From an uncultured bacterium (GTDB lineage Bacteria > Bacteroidota > Bacteroidia > Bacteroidales > Bacteroidaceae), in the NCBI GenBank assembly GCA_905214795.1, contig CAJMNM010000036.1, positions 1 to 31,965 on the forward strand: 31,965 bases of DNA, read 5' to 3'. Below, one piece after another: positions 31,706 through 31,965 of the stretch. The number at the start of each line of letters is the position of its first letter. Positions within the stretch are counted from its first letter, which is position 1. The notes beneath the pieces were generated by a model. That model worked only from the letters and a program-made list of their open reading frames with translations. It had not been told where the DNA came from and did no database searches. The position numbers and the translations under genes were made by a program.

Positions 31706-31965
31706 AAATTGGAAAGCTATGAAAATTAGAGATATGTGATAAAGATGTACTTTTGCATAAGACAAGAAGAGATATAAATCACCTCTTCCTGACAAGATAT
31801 TGCCCACACCTCGAATGCTGATATGGATTGACTTTTATAAAATTGGCTGATTTAATACTTGTTTCTTACAGAATAATCGTATTTTTGCAGTAACAACAAA
31901 AATAGTTAGCAATGAAATAGAAGTTTAACAAGACATATTAGAAAAAGAAGTGTTTGCTTCTTACT
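31706..31965. promoter_or_regulatory. Gene-free window end with a promoter-like site
   Basis: No open frame is credible here. TTG at 31859-31861, 18 nt, and TATTTTTG at 31880-31887 resemble a Bacteroides promoter. An ATG at 31912 after a GTTAGCA context is closed by TAG after one codon, so the real start of the next gene may be beyond the window. Confidence 0.4.

Noticed and set aside
31912..31920. ATG at 31912 as a gene start
   Set aside because: The frame is closed by TAG after one further codon, so no protein can be supported from it within the window.
1..31965. CRISPR arrays, rRNA genes or intact insertion sequences
   Set aside because: No regularly spaced direct repeats with unique spacers, no rRNA signature and no transposase frame were seen in the window.

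Overview
The window looks like a Bacteroidales chromosome, most likely Bacteroides or Phocaeicola. It has Bacteroides-type promoters (-33 TTTG, about 20 nt, -7 TAnnTTTG), Bacteroidetes-restricted families (DUF4924, DUF3871, AlkZ-related) and a short lysine-type phosphoglycerate dehydrogenase. The genus is an inference from gene content, not from a marker search.

Layout. Bases 1-1420 are a scrap yard: a decayed MutT/NUDIX pseudogene, a repeat-dense stretch with ten copies of the heptamer GTGAAGG/CCTTCAC plus a second degenerate repeat, and a truncated VirE-like gene of higher G+C. Bases 1768-3819 (minus) carry a PatB/MalY-type C-S lyase and a DUF3737 beta-helix protein. Bases 4149-5503 (plus) hold a compact AlkZ-related / YccF / thioredoxin set, convergent with a YigZ/IMPACT protein. 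Bases 6259-9607 (minus) are the serine module serC - serA - DUF1015, with a terminator-like hairpin between serC and serA. A DbpA-type DEAD-box helicase and a ROK glucokinase follow on the minus strand. Bases 12335-19416 (plus) form a tight seven-gene run (LysE-type exporter, DUF4924, rfbD, prfC, threonylcarbamoyl-AMP synthase, ClC channel, fmt) closed by a terminator. A FadL-type outer membrane protein (minus) and ffh plus folD (plus) lead up to tRNA-His.

From tRNA-His (24168-24242) to the end, the DNA changes character: it becomes AT-rich, arginine codons shift from CGN to AGA/AGG, and the genes are a tyrosine recombinase, a 744-residue apparently degenerate helicase-like protein with N-terminal acidic repeats, a protein with two winged-helix-like segments, a small conserved-type protein, a Sak4/AAA_24-like ATPase and a DUF3871 protein, then a tiny one-helix membrane peptide. 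This is the left part of an integrated mobile element placed just behind tRNA-His; its right end lies outside the window.

The most unusual material is in this element. The 744-residue protein seems to keep a superfamily-2 layout while lacking its ATP-binding and arginine-finger residues. A 30-bp imperfect inverted repeat lies just downstream of a predicted promoter and upstream of the winged-helix gene. A decamer from that repeat recurs in the leader hairpin of the next gene. The integrase terminator doubles as the promoter of the following gene. The working model is an element whose replication or copy control is run by the winged-helix protein acting on these structured leaders; this is inference and needs homology searches and transcript mapping.
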